DNA of 64,000 bases from Variovorax sp. PBL-E5 (GCF_901827185.1 NZ_LR594671.1:5574001-5638000); one strand, 5' to 3'; positions 54,830 to 64,000 are shown, numbered from the stretch's first letter. A program made the numbers and translations. Notes: a model not told the origin generated them from the letters alone.

Positions 54830-57169
54830 ATGTCCGATCTGACCCCCCCGGTTCCCACGCCCGAAGACAAGCGCACGGAGCTCCGTCGGGCAGCCCTCAG
54901 GTACCACGAATTTCCGGTGCCGGGCAAGATCGCCATCGCGGCGACCAAGCAGATGATCAACCAGCGCGACCTGGCGCTGGCCTATTCGCCCGGCGTGGCC
55001 GCGCCCTGCGAGGAGATCGTCAAGGATCCGGTGAACGCCTTCAAGTACACCGCGCGCGGCAACCTGGTGGCGGTCATCACCAATGGCACGGCGGTGCTCG
55101 GCCTCGGCGACATCGGGCCGCTGGCCTCCAAGCCGGTGATGGAAGGCAAGGGCGTGCTGTTCAAGAAGTTCGCCGGCGTGGACGTGTTCGACATCGAGAT
55201 CGACGAGAAGGATCCGGCCCGGCTGGTCGACGTGATCGCCGCGCTCGAACCCACCTTCGGCGCCATCAACCTCGAGGACATCAAGGCACCCGATTGCTTC
55301 TACGTCGAGCGCGAGCTGCGCAAGCGCATGAAGATCCCGGTGTTCCATGACGACCAGCACGGCACGGCAATCACGGTGGCCGCCGCGATGCTCAACGGCC
55401 TGAAGGTGGTCGGCAAGGACATCGCGCAAGTCAAGCTCGTGACCTCGGGCGCCGGCGCCGCGGCGCTGGCCTGCCTGAACCTGCTTCTCAAGGTCGGCCT
55501 GAAGCGCGAGAACGTGTTCGTGACCGATCTGGCCGGCGTCGTCTACGAAGGCCGCACGGAGCTGATGGACGACGACAAGCGCCAGTACATGCAGCGCACC
55601 GAGGCGCGGTCGCTGTCCGACGTGATCGACGGTGCCGACGTGTTCCTGGGCCTGTCCGCCGGCGGCGTGCTCAAGCCCGCGATGGTGGCGAAGATGGCGG
55701 CCAGGCCGGTGATCTTCGCGCTCGCCAATCCCAATCCCGAGATCTCGCCGGAAGACGCGCATGCGGTGCGCGACGACGTCGTCATGGCCACCGGCCGCAC
55801 GGACTATCCGAACCAGGTCAACAACGTCCTGTGCTTCCCCTACATCTTCCGCGGGGCGCTGGATTGCGGCGCCACCACGATCACCGACGAGATGGAAGTC
55901 GCCGCGGTGCATGCCATCGCCGAGCTCGCACAGGCCGAGCAGAGCGAGCGCGTGGCGGCGGCCTATGTGGGCGAGAAGCTCAGCTTCGGCGCCGAGTACC
56001 TGATTCCGAAGCCCTTCGATCCGCGTCTCATGATGAAGATCGCGCCGGCGGTCGCCCAGGCCGCCGCCGATTCGGGCGTCGCGCTGCGGCCGATCGCCGA
56101 CCTCGACGCCTATCGCGACAAGCTGCAGAGCTTCGTCTATGCCTCGGGCACCACGATGAAGCCGATCTTCGACGCCGCCAAGCGTGCGCCGAAGAAGCGG
56201 GTCGCGTTCAGCGAAGGCGAGGAAGAGCGCGTGCTGCGCGCCGTACAGATCGTGGTCGACGAAGGCCTCGCCCGCCCGACCCTGATCGGGCGGCCGGCCA
56301 TCATCGCGCAGCGCGTCGAGAAGTTCGGCCTCAGGCTGAAGGAAGAACTCGACTACGACGTCGTCAACGTCGAGCACGACCATCGCTACCGCGACTTCTG
56401 GCAGACCTACCACCGGATGACCGAGCGCAAGGGCATCACGGTGCAGATGGCCAAGATCGAGATGCGCCGCCGGCTCACGCTGATCGGTTCCATGTTGCTC
56501 CACAAGGGCGACGTGGACGGGCTGATCTGCGGCACCTGGGGCACGACGAGCCTGCACCTGCACTACATCGACCAGGTGATCGGCAAGCGCGTCGGCGGCT
56601 GCCCGAGCACGCCGCAGGATCTGCCGATCTATGCCTGCATGAACGGCCTGCTGTTGCCTGATCGGCAGGTGTTCCTCGTCGACACGCACGTCAACTACGA
56701 TCCGACGGCCGAAGAACTCACCGAGATCACGACCATGGCGGCCGAGGAGATGATGCGCTTCGGCATCAAACCCAAGGCGGCGCTGCTCTCGCACTCCAAT
56801 TTCGGCAACAGCAACCAGCCGAGCGCCATCAAGATGCGGCGGACCCTGGAACTGCTGCGCGTGCAGGCGCCGTGGCTGGAGGTGGACGGCGAGATGCACG
56901 GCGACGTGGCGCTCGACGGCAAGCAACGCGCCGCCGTGATGCCGCACAGCGCGCTGGCCGGCGATGCCAATCTGCTGGTCTTCCCGAACATCGACGCCGC
57001 CAATATTTCCTACAACCTCCTCAAGACGGCAGCGGGCGGCAACATCGCGATCGGGCCGGTTCTGCTCGGCGCGGCCAAACCTGTGCATATTCTCACCGCC
57101 AGCACGACCGTCCGCCGGATCGTGAACATGACCGCACTCACGGTCGCCGATGCAAACGCGGAGAGGTAG
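54830..57169 (+). CDS. maeB: NADP-dependent malic enzyme, phosphotransacetylase fusion
   Basis: 779-residue MaeB that converts malate to pyruvate and CO2 with NADP. N-terminal malic domain with Tyr/Lys region [13 protein letters not shown] (about 55-67) and metal-binding Glu/Asp in DIEIDEKD and [12 protein letters not shown] Rossmann [12 protein letters not shown] (about 205-216). The C-terminal about 330 residues ([17 protein letters not shown] on) form a phosphotransacetylase-like domain, regulatory in MaeB. AAGGAG and ATG at 54830 decide the start; an earlier in-frame ATG at 54812 is less likely. A TACAAT -10-like box is at 54785-54790. Confidence 0.96.
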   Translation: MSDLTPPVPTPEDKRTELRRAALRYHEFPVPGKIAIAATKQMINQRDLALAYSPGVAAPCEEIVKDPVNAFKYTARGNLVAVITNGTAVLGLGDIGPLASKPVMEGKGVLFKKFAGVDVFDIEIDEKDPARLVDVIAALEPTFGAINLEDIKAPDCFYVERELRKRMKIPVFHDDQHGTAITVAAAMLNGLKVVGKDIAQVKLVTSGAGAAALACLNLLLKVGLKRENVFVTDLAGVVYEGRTELMDDDKRQYMQRTEARSLSDVIDGADVFLGLSAGGVLKPAMVAKMAARPVIFALANPNPEISPEDAHAVRDDVVMATGRTDYPNQVNNVLCFPYIFRGALDCGATTITDEMEVAAVHAIAELAQAEQSERVAAAYVGEKLSFGAEYLIPKPFDPRLMMKIAPAVAQAAADSGVALRPIADLDAYRDKLQSFVYASGTTMKPIFDAAKRAPKKRVAFSEGEEERVLRAVQIVVDEGLARPTLIGRPAIIAQRVEKFGLRLKEELDYDVVNVEHDHRYRDFWQTYHRMTERKGITVQMAKIEMRRRLTLIGSMLLHKGDVDGLICGTWGTTSLHLHYIDQVIGKRVGGCPSTPQDLPIYACMNGLLLPDRQVFLVDTHVNYDPTAEELTEITTMAAEEMMRFGIKPKAALLSHSNFGNSNQPSAIKMRRTLELLRVQAPWLEVDGEMHGDVALDGKQRAAVMPHSALAGDANLLVFPNIDAANISYNLLKTAAGGNIAIGPVLLGAAKPVHILTASTTVRRIVNMTALTVADANAER

Positions 57170-57221
57170 GCGAAAGAGCGACAGCGGCCGCTAACTTCGA
57201 AAGCGCAGCTACGGCCCCTCT

Positions 57222-57244
57222 GCCTGCTCAATCTTTGAGCAGGC
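57222..57244 (+). terminator. Hairpin after maeB
   Basis: Perfect 9-base stem GCCTGCTCA / TGAGCAGGC with a 5-base loop, 53 bases after the maeB stop. The tail (GCTTGCTATTTG) is only weakly U-rich, so it is a probable but not classical terminator. Confidence 0.55.
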
Positions 57245-57351
57245 GCTTGCTATTTGCGCGCCGCTGGTGCACACTCCGGGCTTGAATTTGCGGGTTAACC
57301 CCAGGGTTGATTCGCTGGTTCGGCTCTCGCTCCCCTTCCTTCTGGTGCCCC

Positions 57352-57768
57352 ATGGCGGCTTACGCCTCGATCACGTCCCCTGTCTCCAAGTTTGCGCTCA
57401 CTAGCTTGATGCTGGTTGCGCTGATGACCGGAGTCCAGGCGCGTGAAAGAGTCGGTGCCAATGCCGGCGGACACCCGGCACTGGAATCGATTGCGCTGGC
57501 CGAATTGCCGGTACAAGGCCAGCGTACTTATGAGGCCATATTGAATGGTGGCCCCTTCAGGCACGAAAAGGACGGTGTGGTGTTCGGCAATCGCGAACGC
57601 CTGCTGCCGCAGGAGCGGCGAGGCCATTACCGAGAGTACACGGTCGATACGCCGGGCTCGCGCGATCGTGGCGCGAGGCGCATCGTCTGCGGGGGTGAGC
57701 GCACCGCGCCAACGGCGTGCTGGTTCACCGCGGATCATTATGCGAGCTTCAGACGGATCGTCCCATGA
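57352..57768 (+). CDS. Secreted barnase-type guanyl ribonuclease
   Basis: 138-residue exported RNase of the N1/T1/barnase fold. Signal peptide at about 1-30 ends GVQA/RE; mature enzyme about 108 residues, barnase size. Conserved catalytic residues by alignment: E95 (general base, in GHYREYTVD), R104/R110 region (PGSRDRGARR) and H129 (general acid, FTADHYASF). It would cut RNA at guanosines outside the cytoplasm. Two Cys (IVCGG, TACWF) may form a disulfide. Start at 57352 gives the signal peptide; an upstream in-frame ATG (57307) adds a poor N-terminus. Its stop overlaps the barstar start (ATGA). Confidence 0.9.
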   Translation: MAAYASITSPVSKFALTSLMLVALMTGVQARERVGANAGGHPALESIALAELPVQGQRTYEAILNGGPFRHEKDGVVFGNRERLLPQERRGHYREYTVDTPGSRDRGARRIVCGGERTAPTACWFTADHYASFRRIVP

Positions 57769-58247
57769 GTAATGAACTGGATTGGAGCGGCGCCCCAAGG
57801 CGTCCTGAAGAAATGATGACGACAACCATGGAAAAACCAGCGGAGATGACCTTATCCCTTCGTGCCGTGCGACCCAACATCGTGCAATCCATTCGCGCCT
57901 TCCGCGTGAATGATCTGCAGGAAGCGGCGCATGCGGCAGGGCAGCACTTTCTCTATGCGAACCTGGGCAATGCCCAGACCAAGCAGGACGTGCTCGACCT
58001 GATCGCGCAGCAATTCACCTTCCCGCAGCACTTCGGGAAGAACTTCGACGCGCTGTACGACTGCATGACGGACCCGCTGCACAAGTCCGGCCCGCAACCG
58101 GGTTTCGTGATCGTGCTCGAACAGATCCCGGCCAACGCCAAGTTCGACAAGGAAGCGCGCGAGCAACTGCTCGACATCTTTCGCGACGCCTCCGACTATT
58201 GGGGAGACCGGAAGATACCGTTCAGGTGCTTCTATTCTTTTCTGTAG
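57765..58247 (+). CDS. Barstar-family RNase inhibitor
   Basis: 160-residue cytosolic inhibitor for the preceding RNase. The barstar core lies at about 62-155: LGNAQTKQDVLDLIAQQFTFPQHFGKNFDALYDCMTD and IVLEQIPANAKFDKEAREQLLDIFRDASDYWG, with the conserved FPQHFGKNFDALYDCMTD stretch that binds the barnase active site. The N-terminal about 60 residues are an extension beyond classic barstar (89 residues). Coupled to the RNase gene by ATGA overlap, as expected for a toxin and its immunity partner. A perfect hairpin follows the stop directly. Confidence 0.93.
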   Translation: MSNELDWSGAPRRPEEMMTTTMEKPAEMTLSLRAVRPNIVQSIRAFRVNDLQEAAHAAGQHFLYANLGNAQTKQDVLDLIAQQFTFPQHFGKNFDALYDCMTDPLHKSGPQPGFVIVLEQIPANAKFDKEAREQLLDIFRDASDYWGDRKIPFRCFYSFL

Positions 58248-58281
58248 CCCGTTCTGCACACACCAGCCAAGCAGAACGGGC
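58247..58281 (+). terminator. Perfect 11-base hairpin at the barstar stop
   Basis: GCCCGTTCTGC (58247-58257) pairs perfectly with GCAGAACGGGC (58271-58281) across a 13-base loop, starting on the last base of the barstar stop codon. There is no U-tract after it, so an mRNA 3'-end or stability element is as likely as termination. Confidence 0.5.
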
Positions 58282-58454
58282 GAACGAGGCTCAGCAGTCC
58301 GGTGCCGCACCGGTTTCCGGCATCGAACTTTCCACCAACGACCCCGCCGCCGAGAAGATGCCGACCGACAAGCTCGTCGATGTCTCGCCTCTGGCATTGC
58401 GCATGAGCAGCCCGTTCAACGCGGGATACTGGCTCGCCGCAGCGTAGTGTTGCT
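58282..58454. other. Gap without a supported gene
   Basis: Stretch between the barstar hairpin and the repeat. Both strands have open frames (plus strand ending LALRMSSPFNAGYWLAAA), but neither has an RBS or recognisable family, so I see no gene here; a decayed coding remnant is possible. Confidence 0.4.
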
Positions 58455-58544
58455 CGCCCCCAGGCTGCGCGCACTTCGTGTCGCTTCGCCTTCCCCCTGC
58501 TGGGGGCGGCACCGGTCGACCGGCTGAGCCGGATCGGCGGTGCC
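58455..58544. repeat. Structured intergenic repeat, dispersed-element candidate
   Basis: Two linked inverted repeats: CGCCCCCAG / CTGGGGGCG (58455-58463, 58500-58508) and GGCACCG / CGGTGCC (58508-58514, 58538-58544). Between the first arms lies the string CTGCGCGCACTTCGTGTCG. The pattern is like the short, multicopy intergenic repeats I know from Variovorax and other Comamonadaceae genomes; only one copy is in the window, so multiplicity is recollection, not observation. Confidence 0.5.
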
Positions 58545-58553
58545 CCTGGAACT

Positions 58554-58581
58554 AAAAAGCCCCGCGATGCGGGGCTTTTTT
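58554..58581. terminator. Bidirectional rho-independent terminator
   Basis: AAAAA-GCCCCGC-GAT-GCGGGGC-TTTTTT: 7-base GC stem with 3-base loop, A-run on one side and T-run on the other. It would stop both the plus-strand transcript from barstar and the minus-strand rsmA transcript, whose stop codon overlaps it. Confidence 0.88.
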
Positions 58582-59353
58582 ATGCGGTGACGGTCTGTGC
58601 CAAGGCTACGTATTCGGCCACGGGCACTTCCTCAGCGCGCCGCTGCGTGTCGAAGCTGCCGGCGAAGTCATGCGTATCCAGCCACTTGCCCAGCGTATGC
58701 CGCAGCAGCTTGCGGCGTTGGCTGAAGGCCACCTGGACGATCTCGCCGAGTCGCGCCGCATCGAGCTGCGGCGGATCGGCGAGCGGCACCATGCGGATCA
58801 CCGCGCTGTCGACGCGCGGCGGCGGCTCGAAGCTTTCTGGCGGGACGAACAGCACGTTCTCCATCGCGTAGCGCCATTGCAGCATCACGCTCAGACGGCT
58901 GTAGTCCGATGTGGCCGGCCGGGCCACCATGCGGTCGATGACCTCCTTTTGCAGCATGAAGTGCTGGTCGGCGATCAGACGGGCGAACCCCAGAAGGTGG
59001 AACAGGATCGGCGTCGAGATGTTGTAGGGAAGATTGCCCACCACCCGCAGCTTCGTTCCTTGGCTGCCGTCTGTTGCAGCGGCCAATGCCGCGAAGTCGA
59101 CCTTCAGCACGTCGGATTCGATCACCTCGAGCTGACCGTGGGCCCGCAGACGCTGCGCCAGATCGCGGTCCAGTTCGATCACCGTAAGCCGGCCCAGGCG
59201 CTCCACCAGCGGCTGCGTGAGCGCGGCCAAGCCCGGGCCGATCTCGACCATGGCATCGCCCGGCTGCGGCGCGATCGCGCGCACGATCGCATCGATGATG
59301 CCGGCGTCGGTCAGGAAATGCTGGCCGAAGCGCTTGCGCGCGATGTGTTTCAC
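58580..59353 (-). CDS. rsmA: 16S rRNA dimethyladenosine transferase
   Basis: 257-residue RsmA (KsgA), which dimethylates two adjacent adenosines near the 3' end of 16S rRNA in the small subunit. Motifs: KRFGQHFL at the start, SAM motif [14 protein letters not shown] (about 36-49), catalytic NLPYNISTP (about 109-117). GTG at 59353 is the only start giving the usual N-terminus [14 protein letters not shown]. Downstream of surA by 13 bases, as in many proteobacteria except that pdxA, often between them, is absent. Its stop lies within the terminator. Confidence 0.95.
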   Translation of the reverse strand: MKHIARKRFGQHFLTDAGIIDAIVRAIAPQPGDAMVEIGPGLAALTQPLVERLGRLTVIELDRDLAQRLRAHGQLEVIESDVLKVDFAALAAATDGSQGTKLRVVGNLPYNISTPILFHLLGFARLIADQHFMLQKEVIDRMVARPATSDYSRLSVMLQWRYAMENVLFVPPESFEPPPRVDSAVIRMVPLADPPQLDAARLGEIVQVAFSQRRKLLRHTLGKWLDTHDFAGSFDTQRRAEEVPVAEYVALAQTVTA

Positions 59354-59366
59354 GCCGGCGGACGCA

Positions 59367-60782
59367 TCAGGATTGCGGCGGGTCGCGGTATTCGACGTAG
59401 GCCCGCGCGCGCACTTCCTGCGCCCAGGCCTCGAAGGCTTCGTCGATCTTCTTGTCACGCAGCACCGCGCGGGCGGCCTCGCGCTGCTCGGTCTGGCTGA
59501 GCTTCGCTTCGCGCCGCGCCACCACCTGGATCAGGTGCACGCCGAAGCGCGACACCACCGGATCGCTGATCTGGCCGGGCGCCAGGCGGTTCATGGCTTC
59601 CTCGAACTCGGGCACGAACTGGCCGGGGCGCGACCAGCCCAGATCGCCGCCTTCCTTGGCGCTGGCATCCTGCGAATTGTCTCGCGCCAGACTGGCGAAG
59701 TCGGCGGTGCCCTTCTGCAGCCGCTCCTTGAATTCGGCCAGCTGCGCGACGGCCTGCGCCGTGGTGCGCTTGGGGTCATTGCGCAGCAGGATGTGGCGCA
59801 CCTCGGTCTGGGTGACGATCGCATCGCTTGCGCCGGGCTGGCTCTTGGCAAGCAGCTTGAGCACATGGAATCCCGCGCCCGAGCGGATCGGCCCCACGAT
59901 GCCATTGACCGGTGTCGACTGCGTCGCATCCACGAAGAGCGTCGGGTAGCGCTCGGCGCTGCGCATGCCGAGCGCGCCGCCGTTCGCGCGGTCCGGCGAA
60001 TCGGAGAGCTCCTGCGCGAGCTTGGCAAAGTCTTCGCCGGCGCGGGCACGCTGCGCCACGCTCTGGGCGCGTTGCTGCAAGGTCGCCACCTGTGCATCGC
60101 TGGCGTCCTCGGGCACCGCGATCAGCACCTGCGCGATGTTGATGTCCGGCGGCACCGCTGCATTGGTGCCGCTGCGCTGATCACGGATGAACTGGTCGAC
60201 CTCGACGTCGCTGACCTTGACCTTGGACTCGACTTCGCGCTCGCGCAGCCGTGTCAACAGGAGCTGGTCGCGCAGGTCGTTGCGGAAGGACTTCACCGAG
60301 ATGCCTTCTTCACCCACGCGGCGCTGCAGCTCGACCATGGAAATCTGGTTCTGTCGCGCGACGGTCTGTTCGGCCTGGTCGATCGCGAGTTCGTCGACCT
60401 TGATGCCGACATCCTTCGCCGCCTGAAGCTGCGCGCGCTCCGCGATCAGCCGCTCGAGCACCAGGCGCGTGAGCTCGGGCCGCGGCATGCGCTCGGCCTC
60501 GGGATTTTCCTTCAGGATGCGCGTCAGGCGCGTCTGCACTTCGGTGTTGGTGATCGGCTCCGAGTTGACCAGCGCGACGATGTATTCGGCCGAGCGCTGC
60601 ACCGGCGTGCCGGTCGCCGCAGCAGACGACCGCGGCGCGGTCGAGGGCGGGCCGAGGCGTGGTCCGGCACGCATGATGTCCGTGATGCCCATGCCGGGAC
60701 GCAATCCCTGGCCCTGCGCAAGGGATGAGGCGGCCAGCGCTGCAAGGCAGACCAGGGTCAGCGGGAAGCGGATGTTGTTCAT
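59367..60782 (-). CDS. surA: Periplasmic chaperone / peptidyl-prolyl isomerase SurA
   Basis: 471-residue chaperone that escorts outer-membrane proteins through the periplasm. Signal peptide [24 protein letters not shown]-terminal SurA domain (about 65-200); two parvulin domains (about 205-315, [27 protein letters not shown]; and about 320-430, [30 protein letters not shown]). The C-terminal helix ends DPPQS. Slightly longer than E. coli SurA because of a Ala/Ser-rich region after the signal. ATG at 60782; 8 bases separate it from the lptD stop, so lptD-surA-rsmA form an operon. Confidence 0.95.
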   Translation of the reverse strand: MNNIRFPLTLVCLAALAASSLAQGQGLRPGMGITDIMRAGPRLGPPSTAPRSSAAATGTPVQRSAEYIVALVNSEPITNTEVQTRLTRILKENPEAERMPRPELTRLVLERLIAERAQLQAAKDVGIKVDELAIDQAEQTVARQNQISMVELQRRVGEEGISVKSFRNDLRDQLLLTRLREREVESKVKVSDVEVDQFIRDQRSGTNAAVPPDINIAQVLIAVPEDASDAQVATLQQRAQSVAQRARAGEDFAKLAQELSDSPDRANGGALGMRSAERYPTLFVDATQSTPVNGIVGPIRSGAGFHVLKLLAKSQPGASDAIVTQTEVRHILLRNDPKRTTAQAVAQLAEFKERLQKGTADFASLARDNSQDASAKEGGDLGWSRPGQFVPEFEEAMNRLAPGQISDPVVSRFGVHLIQVVARREAKLSQTEQREAARAVLRDKKIDEAFEAWAQEVRARAYVEYRDPPQS

Positions 60783-60790
60783 GGCGGGGC

Positions 60791-63337
60791 TCAGTCGTAA
60801 TTGGTGAAGCGGCTCGGCGCGGCGATCGGCGAACGCAAGGGCTGATAACGCTGGATGTTCTGGGTCAGGGTCCGCAAGGGGCTCGAGCCGACGCTCGCGA
60901 AACCGACGAACTCGATCTGGAACATCAGGCGCGTACTGGCTGTGATCTGGCCGGTGGTGATGCGTTCCAGCACGATGCGTCCGATCCAGCAACAGCCGTC
61001 GTATTCGACGCCGATCACACCGTCGGTGAGCTTGCGATCGAGCATGCTGTAGTTGAGGCGGCCGACCGAATACCAGCGCCCGCCGCCCTGGCCGCGCCCA
61101 GGGCCAAGATCCTTGCCCTTGTCGCCCCACAGATCGTTGAGCGGCCATTGCCAGCTGACATCGAATGACTTGTCGCCGTCGACGACCGCCGCCGAGCTGT
61201 TGGCCTGGTAGTTGTAGGTCGCCGAGAGGTTGTGGTACTGGCTCGGGTTGTAGCGCGCCGTGATCGCCTGGCGCGACGAGGTGCGGTTGTCCGCGTTGTA
61301 CTGGACGGTGGTGTCGAGGCTCCACTTCGGCGTCCAGTTGATCTGGGCGCCCAGCAGCAGGTCGCTGGCGCGATCGGTCACCGGCAGCGTCGCCGCCTGC
61401 CCGGCAGCGGCCGGCAGCGTGACGCGCTGGTCGCTGAAGCGCAGGCGCTGGGCGATGCCGAAACGCGCGGCCTCGGCGCCGGTGTCGGGGTCGATCAGGC
61501 GGGATGTCACGCCCAGCGTGAGCACGTTGGTGTCGGAGATGCGGTCGTTGCCGGAGAACGCGTTCTCCGTGTAGACCGTCGCGAAATTGAAGTCGTTGGC
61601 CGCCGAATCGTAGTTCGGCAGGTTGCTCTGGTTGCGATAGGGCGTGTAGACGTAGAAGGCGCGCGGTTCCAGCGTCTGGCGGAAGGCGCGACCGAAGAAG
61701 GTCGCGTCGCGCTCGAAGACCATGCCGCTGTCCAGGCTGAAGGTCGGCAGCACGCGGGTTGCCGAGCTGCCCGGCTGAAGGCCAGGGTGTCCGAGCTGCG
61801 TCGCTTCCTGCGCGAGCTGCCCGGGCGATTGCGCCTCGAACTGGTAGGCGGTCGCGTTCAACATCACCTTCGGGATGATGAAGGTGCCCGGCGTCAGGAA
61901 AGGCCGGCTGACCGAGAGCTGTGCGAATTCGCGATCGCCGTTGGGCTGACCCTGTATCACAGGATCGCCGCGAAAGCGCGAGTAGTCGGTCTTGAGCGAA
62001 AGGTCGAGCCCGTGCCAGTCGTACTTGGTGTAGTTGGCGCTGATCTCGGGCAGCTTGTCGTAGGGCGGAACGATCGGCGCCAGGTCGTACTGCAGCGTTT
62101 GATAGCTCTGGGCCGAAAAGGCGCCGCTCCAGTCGCCCTTGACCCAGTTGAGCGCGGCATCGTTCGACAGCAGCCGCTGCGTGAGGGACGGCGTGCGGGT
62201 GAAGTCGCGCCAGTAGTCGTTGTCGCTCACCCGGTTGATGTTGAGCGTGCCGGTGAGCGAATCCAGGTCGAAGGGCTTGGGATCGAAGGTCTGCTGGTGG
62301 TGCGTCCAGATGCCCCAGCGATTGCTGCCGGGCAAGGTGGACGAGGGCGCATTCGCGGTGGTCGCCGTACCGTTCGACAGGTTGTTGTAGTAGGTGCGCA
62401 GCGAATCGTTGTAGCGAGACAGCGGCAAGGTGTCGGACGGCATGTAGTCGATGCGCACGTTGCCCTGGTACTTGTCTTCCAGGTAACGGAATTCGCTGCC
62501 GATGTTGACGCCGCGCTTGCTCATCAGCTCGGGATAGAAGGTCGCATCGCGATTGGGCGCGATGTTCCAGTAGTACGGCTGCGTGATGTCGATGCCGTTG
62601 ACGCTGTCGATGCCGATGGTGGGCGGCAGCAGCCCGCTCTTGCGGTCGTTGCTCAGCGGGAAGCTCAGCGACGGAAACGGCGGCGTGCTGATGCCCATGA
62701 AACTCAGGCGTGCGTCCGTGGCCACGCCGACGTTCTCTTCGGTGTCGGTGGTGAGGGTGGCCGCGGTCAATAGCCAGGCAGGCATCCAGCCTGGAAAGTC
62801 CTCGCGCCGGCAGGTGGTGTAGGTGGCGTGTCGGGCCACCGAGACGTTGCTGTCGACGAAGTCGATCCGATCCGCATCGCCTTCTCCGCCGGTGGCCAGG
62901 AAGCGGTAGTGGACCTTGTTGAAGAAGCCTTCGAAAGTTTCGAGCTTGAGCTGGAGCTCGGGCCCTTCGTAGGTATTGCCGGCCTGATTCACATGCACGT
63001 TGCCATGGGCCTTGGCGAGATCGTCGGGCTGGTAGTACTCGAGCCGGTCGGCACGGATGACGGTGTCGCCGCGGCGCAGCGACGCGTTGCCCTCGACCGT
63101 TGTCTCCAGATCGGGCCGGCCGGAAATACGGTCGCCGTCGACGAAGCTGGGCAGCTCGCCGCGCTGGGTCTGCGGAATGGTTTCGGTGAGCTGCGGCGTC
63201 CGCTTGAGGACCAGCGGCGCATCCAGAACGGCGTCCTGCGCCAGCGCGCCATGCGCGTGCAGCAGTGCAAGCGACAGCACGGCCAGCGGCAAGGGCGGGC
63301 AGCACCGGCGCCAGGCGGCTCGGGTCAGGTCAGGCAT
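60791..63337 (-). CDS. lptD: LPS-assembly protein LptD
   Basis: 848-residue outer-membrane protein that inserts lipopolysaccharide with LptE. Signal peptide ends GALAQD (about 34); N-terminal OstA/LptA-like jellyroll (about 55-190, ADRLEYYQPDDLAKAHGNV) and the large beta-barrel (about 220-848, FPSLSFPLSNDRKSGLL, EPRAFYVYTPYR). The C-terminal YDGCCWIGRIV holds the paired Cys for disulfide pairing with TTCRRED. ATG at 63337 is chosen for its signal peptide. Divergent from the amgK-like gene; surA and rsmA follow in an operon. Confidence 0.96.
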   Translation of the reverse strand: MPDLTRAAWRRCCPPLPLAVLSLALLHAHGALAQDAVLDAPLVLKRTPQLTETIPQTQRGELPSFVDGDRISGRPDLETTVEGNASLRRGDTVIRADRLEYYQPDDLAKAHGNVHVNQAGNTYEGPELQLKLETFEGFFNKVHYRFLATGGEGDADRIDFVDSNVSVARHATYTTCRREDFPGWMPAWLLTAATLTTDTEENVGVATDARLSFMGISTPPFPSLSFPLSNDRKSGLLPPTIGIDSVNGIDITQPYYWNIAPNRDATFYPELMSKRGVNIGSEFRYLEDKYQGNVRIDYMPSDTLPLSRYNDSLRTYYNNLSNGTATTANAPSSTLPGSNRWGIWTHHQQTFDPKPFDLDSLTGTLNINRVSDNDYWRDFTRTPSLTQRLLSNDAALNWVKGDWSGAFSAQSYQTLQYDLAPIVPPYDKLPEISANYTKYDWHGLDLSLKTDYSRFRGDPVIQGQPNGDREFAQLSVSRPFLTPGTFIIPKVMLNATAYQFEAQSPGQLAQEATQLGHPGLQPGSSATRVLPTFSLDSGMVFERDATFFGRAFRQTLEPRAFYVYTPYRNQSNLPNYDSAANDFNFATVYTENAFSGNDRISDTNVLTLGVTSRLIDPDTGAEAARFGIAQRLRFSDQRVTLPAAAGQAATLPVTDRASDLLLGAQINWTPKWSLDTTVQYNADNRTSSRQAITARYNPSQYHNLSATYNYQANSSAAVVDGDKSFDVSWQWPLNDLWGDKGKDLGPGRGQGGGRWYSVGRLNYSMLDRKLTDGVIGVEYDGCCWIGRIVLERITTGQITASTRLMFQIEFVGFASVGSSPLRTLTQNIQRYQPLRSPIAAPSRFTNYD

Positions 63338-63417
63338 CGATAAGAAACGGATGTCGTCAGGAAGGAACGGGCGCCAGAGGGCCGGGCGCTGAAAGGAAGC
63401 CCGCACAGGCGGATTTG

Positions 63418-63423
63418 TAGAAT
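63418..63423 (+). promoter_or_regulatory. -10 box candidate for the amgK-like gene
   Basis: TAGAAT lies 9 bases before the ATG at 63433, leaving a leader of only a few bases. No clear -35 is seen. The tight distance implies a leaderless or nearly leaderless transcript. Confidence 0.4.
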
Positions 63424-63432
63424 TGATTATCC

Positions 63433-64000
63433 ATGACAGCCTCCCCGACCCCGGCCAACGGCGCCGCACCTCCTTTCCTTGCGCCGGCGGCGTCGCCGCC
63501 GCTCTGGAGCGATCCGGCCCGCGAGCAGGCCTTCGCGCATTGGATTGAGGGCCTTGCCGCACCCCATCGCCTGCTGCCCGGCACGGTGCGCCTGGCATCG
63601 GCCGATGCGAGCTTCCGGCGCTATTTCCGCATCGACACGAGCGACGCGGGCACCCGCATCGTGATGGACGCGCCGCCGGCCCAGGAAAACAGCGCGCCCT
63701 TCGTCCAGGTCGCGCAGCTGATGGCCCAGGCGGGCGTCACGGCGCCGCAGGTGCTGGCATGGGATTCGGCGCACGGCTTCCTGCTGCTGGACGACCTGGG
63801 CCGCGAGACGATGCTCGACGTGATCGATCCGGAAGCCCCCGGTGCCGCGCGACCTCTCTATGCCGAGGCCATCGATGCGCTGATCCGCTGGCAGCTCGCG
63901 TCGAAGCCGGACGTCCTGCCGCCCTACGATCGGGCCCTGCTGGAGCGCGAGCTGGCGCTCTTTCCGCAGTGGTACGTCACGCAGCACCGCGGCCTGCGCG
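63433..64000 (+). CDS. amgK: Aminoglycoside phosphotransferase-family kinase, AmgK-like (5' part only)
   Basis: Open from ATG at 63433 through the right edge, 189 codons in the window, so it is truncated by the window, not broken. The visible part fits AmgK, the anomeric kinase for MurNAc/GlcNAc in peptidoglycan recycling: ADASFRRYFRID (nucleotide-loop region), RIVMDAPP with ENSAPFVQVAQLM, and FLLLDDLGRETMLD, then DRALLERELALFPQWYV. An N-terminal about 40-residue Ala/Pro-rich lead precedes the family core. Divergent from lptD, a usual position in this group; AmgK works with MurU, whose homologue here is at 43042. Confidence 0.9.
   Translation, partial: MTASPTPANGAAPPFLAPAASPPLWSDPAREQAFAHWIEGLAAPHRLLPGTVRLASADASFRRYFRIDTSDAGTRIVMDAPPAQENSAPFVQVAQLMAQAGVTAPQVLAWDSAHGFLLLDDLGRETMLDVIDPEAPGAARPLYAEAIDALIRWQLASKPDVLPPYDRALLERELALFPQWYVTQHRGLR

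Noticed and set aside
58199..58447. Small plus-strand frame after barstar
   Set aside because: Overlaps the barstar end, no RBS or family; kept only as a possible remnant.
59367..63305. Apparent SurA fusion with a long N-terminal extension
   Set aside because: The extension is lptD read in another frame; the SurA signal peptide at 60782 marks the true start.

Overview
The window reads as chromosomal DNA of a high-GC betaproteobacterium, most likely Comamonadaceae and close to Variovorax. This is inferred from uniformly high GC with tightly packed genes, two Bug/TctC periplasmic binding proteins next to LysR regulators, a surA-rsmA block beside lptD with a divergent amgK-type kinase, a tkt-gap pair, and a structured intergenic repeat of a kind I associate with this family. 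No rRNA, tRNA, CRISPR array, prophage or insertion sequence was seen.

Left part (1-16.4 kb): a pirin; two tandem Crp/Fnr regulators; a collagen-like lipoprotein; an MFS exporter; and two neighbouring catabolic modules of the same design, each a LysR gene divergent from a Bug protein paired with an enzyme. One enzyme is an argininosuccinate-lyase homologue with changed substrate motifs. The other is a NicC-like flavin monooxygenase. An aldo/keto reductase, an outer-membrane beta-barrel and an Lrp/ornithine-cyclodeaminase divergent pair follow.

Secondary metabolism and the 21-31 kb block: 16.5-21.8 kb is one large gene for a FAAL-ACP-C-A-PCP assembly line with no release domain. Its adenylation pocket, read by hand, resembles the glycine code, so an N-acylglycine-type product is a specific prediction. 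A five-gene run on the opposite strand follows (phosphoesterase, di-haem peroxidase, lipoprotein, prolyl-4-hydroxylase-like enzyme, 3-methyladenine glycosylase). Next come a TetR/VOC pair with a clear operator, then an M14 peptidase and a hydrolase.

Defence island (31-39 kb): an apparently complete type I restriction-modification operon in the order half-hsdS, hsdM, half-hsdS, hsdR, YgjP-like metallopeptidase. The specificity function is split into two single-TRD genes flanking hsdM. A ComEC-like metallo-beta-lactamase-fold gene with altered metal ligands diverges from it across an AT-richer control region.

Right part (39-64 kb): central metabolism (gap, tkt, maeB), S-adenosylmethionine decarboxylase with a likely leaderless start, a MurU-like nucleotidyltransferase, pepP, and a five-gene membrane/polyamine operon (SPFH-SHOCT, DUF4178, DUF350, membrane aminopropyltransferase, Tat-type amine oxidase). 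A secreted barnase-type RNase with its barstar, and the envelope-biogenesis block rsmA-surA-lptD/amgK, close the window; amgK runs off the right edge.
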